Below are positions 61,499 through 64,000 of a stretch of 64,000 nucleotides of DNA, piece by piece. This stretch comes from Actinoallomurus liliacearum (GTDB lineage Bacteria; Actinomycetota; Actinomycetes; Streptosporangiales; Streptosporangiaceae): contig NZ_BAABHJ010000009.1 in assembly GCF_039542035.1 (NCBI RefSeq), forward strand, positions 35,347 to 99,346, read 5' to 3'. The stretch's first letter is position 1, and every line of letters begins with the position of its first letter. Under the pieces are notes generated by a model, which saw only the letters and a list, made by a program, of their open reading frames with translations, had not been told where the DNA came from and searched no databases. Made by a program: the position numbers and the translations under genes.

Positions 61499-64000
61499 AT
61501 GGAAACATTTTTCCGGCGGCAGCGGAAGCGTTCCCGCCATCCGCCCGCCGGGGGCCCGCCCGATCGGCGGGTGTCTTTGCTGAGCCTGCGCAGTGTCGCC
61601 GGGCAGATGTTCCTCCTGCAGGTCGTGATCGTGGCCCTGCTGATCGCGGCATGGGTGGCGGTCGAGGTGTTCCAGGCGGCGCATGAAGCTATGCGGCAGG
61701 GGGGCCGAGAGTCGCTCGTGGCCGCCGAGGCGTTCGCGAACGCCCCCGGGGTGGTGCAGGCGCTGCGCGGCCCGAACCCCACGGCGGTGCTGCAGCCGCG
61801 CGCCGAAGCGGCCCGCAAGAGAGCGGGCGTGGACTACATCGTCGTCCTGAACACCCACGGCATCCGCTATACGTACCCCTACAAGAAGTACATCGGGCGA
61901 AAGTTCAGCACTGACATCCGACCGGCGCTGGAAGGCCGCGCCGTCATCCAGGAGGGAGGCGGGCCGCCCCTGCCGGCGGGCACCGGAACGGACGTTCGGG
62001 CGCTGGTCCCGGTGACCGACGACCATGGCGCCGTGGTCGGCGTGGTCGCCGCCGGGATCACGGTGAAGAACGTGGCGAGAGCTTGGACGCCGCAGCTCCC
62101 GATCACCCTCGGGAGTGGAGTGGCCGCGCTGGCGCTGGGCGCGGCCGGGACGGCGCTGGTGTCCCGGCGGCTGCGACGGCAGACGCACGGACTGGGCCCC
62201 GCGGAGATGACGCGGATGTACGAGCACCATGACGCGGTCCTGCACTCGGTACGGGAAGGGGTGCTGATCACCAGCGCCGACGGGCGACTGCTGGTGGCCA
62301 ACGACGAGGCGCGCCGGCTGCTGGGCCTGCCGGACGACGCGGAGGGGCGGCCCGTGGGAGAACTGGGGCTGCCACAGCAGATGACGACTCTGCTCCTGTC
62401 GGGAGACTGCGTGACCGATGAGGTCCACCTGGCGCAGGACCGGTTGCTGGCGGTGAACAAGCGGCCGACGTTCCCGGGCAGGGCGCAGACGGGCAGCGTG
62501 GTGACGTTGCGGGACACCACGGAACTGGCGGCGGTGTCGGGGCGGGCCCAGGCGACGCGGGAGCGGTTGAAGCTGCTGTACGAGGCGGGGATACGGATCG
62601 GGAGCACGCTGGATGTGGCGTGTGAGGCCCAGGAGCTGGCCCAGGTGGCCGCCTCCGGGTTCGCCGACATCGTCACGGTGGATCTGTCGGATGCGGTGCT
62701 GCGGGGCAAGGAACCGGCGGAGGAGGCGCTGCCGATGCGGCGTGTCGCGATCGGCGGCCGGTTCTCGACGTCGTCGCTGTGGCCGGTGGGTGAGCAGGTG
62801 TGGTTCTCACCGGCGGCGCCGCAGATACGAGCGCTGGAGCAGGGGCACGGCCTGCTGCAGGCGGACCTGCGGCAGGCCCGAGGGTGGCAGGAGCAGGATC
62901 CGGTACGCGCCCACAAGGCGCTGGAGGACGGGTTGCACTCGCTGGTGGCCGTGCCGTTGCAGGCGCGGGGCGTCCCGCTGGGCGTGGTGAGCTACTACCG
63001 GGTGGGAGATTCGCCGGCGTACGAGAACGACGACCTGCTGCTGGCGGAGGAGCTGACCGCGCGGGCGGCGGTGGCCATCGACAACGCGCGGCGCTTCACC
63101 CGGGAACGCGCGATGGCGGTCACGCTGCAGCGGAGTCTGCTGCCGCGTCGGCAGCCGGAGCAGGACGCGCTGGAGGTGGCCTGGCGGTACCTGCCCGCCG
63201 AGGCGGGGGTGGGCGGGGACTGGTTCGATCTGATCCCGCTGCCGGGGGCACGCGTGGCCCTGGTGATGGGCGACGTCATCGGTCACGGGATGCACGCCGC
63301 GGTGACGATGGGCCGACTGCGCACCGCCGCCCACAACTTCGCCACCCTCGACCTCCCGGTGGAGGAGGTCCTGTGGCACCTGGACGAACTGGTCGCGCGG
63401 ATGGACAGTGAGGAGGACACCGGCCAGGACGCGGAAGGTCACGGCGGCGACGGGGAAGGTCACGGCGGCGACGGGGTCACGGGCGCGACGTGCCTGTACG
63501 GGATCTATGACCCGGTGGCGGGCACCTTCACGCTCGCCCGCGCCGGACACCCCGGCCCGGCGGTGGTGTACCAGGACGGAACAGTCACCTATCCGGACGT
63601 ATCGGCCTCACCTCCGCTCGGACTCGGCGGCTACCCCTTCGAGACCACCGAGCTGCACCTGCCGGAGGGCTCACGACTGGTGCTGTACACCGACGGGCTC
63701 ATCGAGGACCGCACCCGCGACATCGACGCCGGCCTGGAGGAACTGCGCCGGACGTTGGAGCGCACGGAGGGACTCAGTCCGGAGGACACGTGCCAAGCGG
63801 TGATCGACTCCGTCGCGCCGCCGCACCCCGCCGATGACGTAGCGCTGCTCGTGGCGCGCACCCGGTTGTTCCCACGCTCACACGTGGCCGAGTGGGACGT
63901 CCCGGTCGACGCGGCGGCGGTCCCCTCGGTACGGGCCAAGTGCGCTGCGAAGGTACGGGAGTGGGGCCTGGAGGAGATCGCCTTCACCACCGAACTCATC
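61499..64000 (+). CDS. Membrane sensor with PAS, GAF and SpoIIE-type PP2C phosphatase, 3'-truncated
   Basis: 834 codons visible, no stop before the window ends. Order: helix at about 38-58; external Cache-like sensor (DYIVVLNTHGIRYTY, RALVPVTDDHGAVVGVVAAG); second helix near 197-217; PAS (LHSVREGVLITSADGRLLVAND); GAF (about 360-530); PP2C SpoIIE phosphatase (LPAEAGVGGDWFDLIPL, VMGDVIGHG, LVLYTDGLIEDR); then the start of a HATPase_c kinase domain (PSVRAKCAAKV). Such proteins dephosphorylate anti-anti-sigma factors and carry an anti-sigma kinase. Start 61499 is the first ATG; GTG 61571 fits the predicted promoter better. A Gly/His/Asp repeat (GDGEGHGGDG) interrupts the phosphatase domain. Confidence 0.88.
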   Translation, partial: METFFRRQRKRSRHPPAGGPPDRRVSLLSLRSVAGQMFLLQVVIVALLIAAWVAVEVFQAAHEAMRQGGRESLVAAEAFANAPGVVQALRGPNPTAVLQPRAEAARKRAGVDYIVVLNTHGIRYTYPYKKYIGRKFSTDIRPALEGRAVIQEGGGPPLPAGTGTDVRALVPVTDDHGAVVGVVAAGITVKNVARAWTPQLPITLGSGVAALALGAAGTALVSRRLRRQTHGLGPAEMTRMYEHHDAVLHSVREGVLITSADGRLLVANDEARRLLGLPDDAEGRPVGELGLPQQMTTLLLSGDCVTDEVHLAQDRLLAVNKRPTFPGRAQTGSVVTLRDTTELAAVSGRAQATRERLKLLYEAGIRIGSTLDVACEAQELAQVAASGFADIVTVDLSDAVLRGKEPAEEALPMRRVAIGGRFSTSSLWPVGEQVWFSPAAPQIRALEQGHGLLQADLRQARGWQEQDPVRAHKALEDGLHSLVAVPLQARGVPLGVVSYYRVGDSPAYENDDLLLAEELTARAAVAIDNARRFTRERAMAVTLQRSLLPRRQPEQDALEVAWRYLPAEAGVGGDWFDLIPLPGARVALVMGDVIGHGMHAAVTMGRLRTAAHNFATLDLPVEEVLWHLDELVARMDSEEDTGQDAEGHGGDGEGHGGDGVTGATCLYGIYDPVAGTFTLARAGHPGPAVVYQDGTVTYPDVSASPPLGLGGYPFETTELHLPEGSRLVLYTDGLIEDRTRDIDAGLEELRRTLERTEGLSPEDTCQAVIDSVAPPHPADDVALLVARTRLFPRSHVAEWDVPVDAAAVPSVRAKCAAKVREWGLEEIAFTTELI

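Overview
The window is very GC-rich, uses many GTG starts, and is packed with overlapping translationally coupled genes (ATGA and GTGA junctions). Together with an imuA'-imuB-dnaE2 mutagenesis cassette, F420-type and HxlR families and actinomycete-style regulators, this points to a filamentous actinobacterium. A Streptosporangiales/Thermomonosporaceae-like organism (Actinoallomurus/Actinomadura type) is my best guess, but the genus is inference only.

Layout. 1-3 kb: the 3' part of an F420-dependent LLM oxidoreductase, a MetE-like zinc methyltransferase divergent from an HxlR regulator, and a small lipoprotein. 3.2-8.6 kb: a four-gene coupled operon with a FOXRED2-like flavoprotein, an FMN 2-hydroxyacid oxidase, a membrane-anchored P450 and an MFS transporter. 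8.6-13.9 kb: a two-component system, then a secreted M36 metallopeptidase. 14-24.2 kb: a cell-wall (MurNAc) recycling locus. A lipoprotein/DppBCDF-type ABC importer, an RpiR regulator and MurQ run left. A beta-lactamase-fold hydrolase, AnmK and a GNAT run right. The two arms share an operator-like inverted repeat. 24.3-27.1 kb: a molybdopterin oxidoreductase and a GtrA protein.

27.3-31.9 kb holds the most unusual system: two overlapping genes for an RNA ligase-PNK fusion and a DUF504/MJ1316-EEP-nucleotidyltransferase fusion. This looks like a complete RNA end-healing, end-sealing and tailing module. It is followed by 678 bp without a convincing gene, which contains 51-bp tandem repeats and a perfect 36-bp inverted repeat.

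32.6-37.2 kb: an MMPL exporter divergent from an OmpR/HK pair, with three TCACAG boxes at exact 11-bp spacing between them. 37.5-43.2 kb: imuA'-imuB-dnaE2 behind a near-perfect LexA box. 43.2-46.1 kb: a large membrane-anchored periplasmic-binding-fold protein flanked by 17-bp direct repeats. 46.3-51.4 kb: a LacI-controlled fructose-type ABC operon with a PfkB kinase and a double palindromic operator. 51.5-52.2 kb: a membrane-anchored transglycosylase.

52.2-59.1 kb: a glycerol regulon with IclR-glpK1 divergent from glpF-glpK2-glpD. It has duplicated IclR-type operators, a CRP-like site, a leader that can pair with the glpF ribosome binding site, and very strong intercistronic hairpins. 59.3-64 kb: a GNAT, an NCS1 nucleobase permease, and a SpoIIE-type phosphatase sensor cut by the window end. 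I saw no rRNA, tRNA, CRISPR array, transposase or phage gene.
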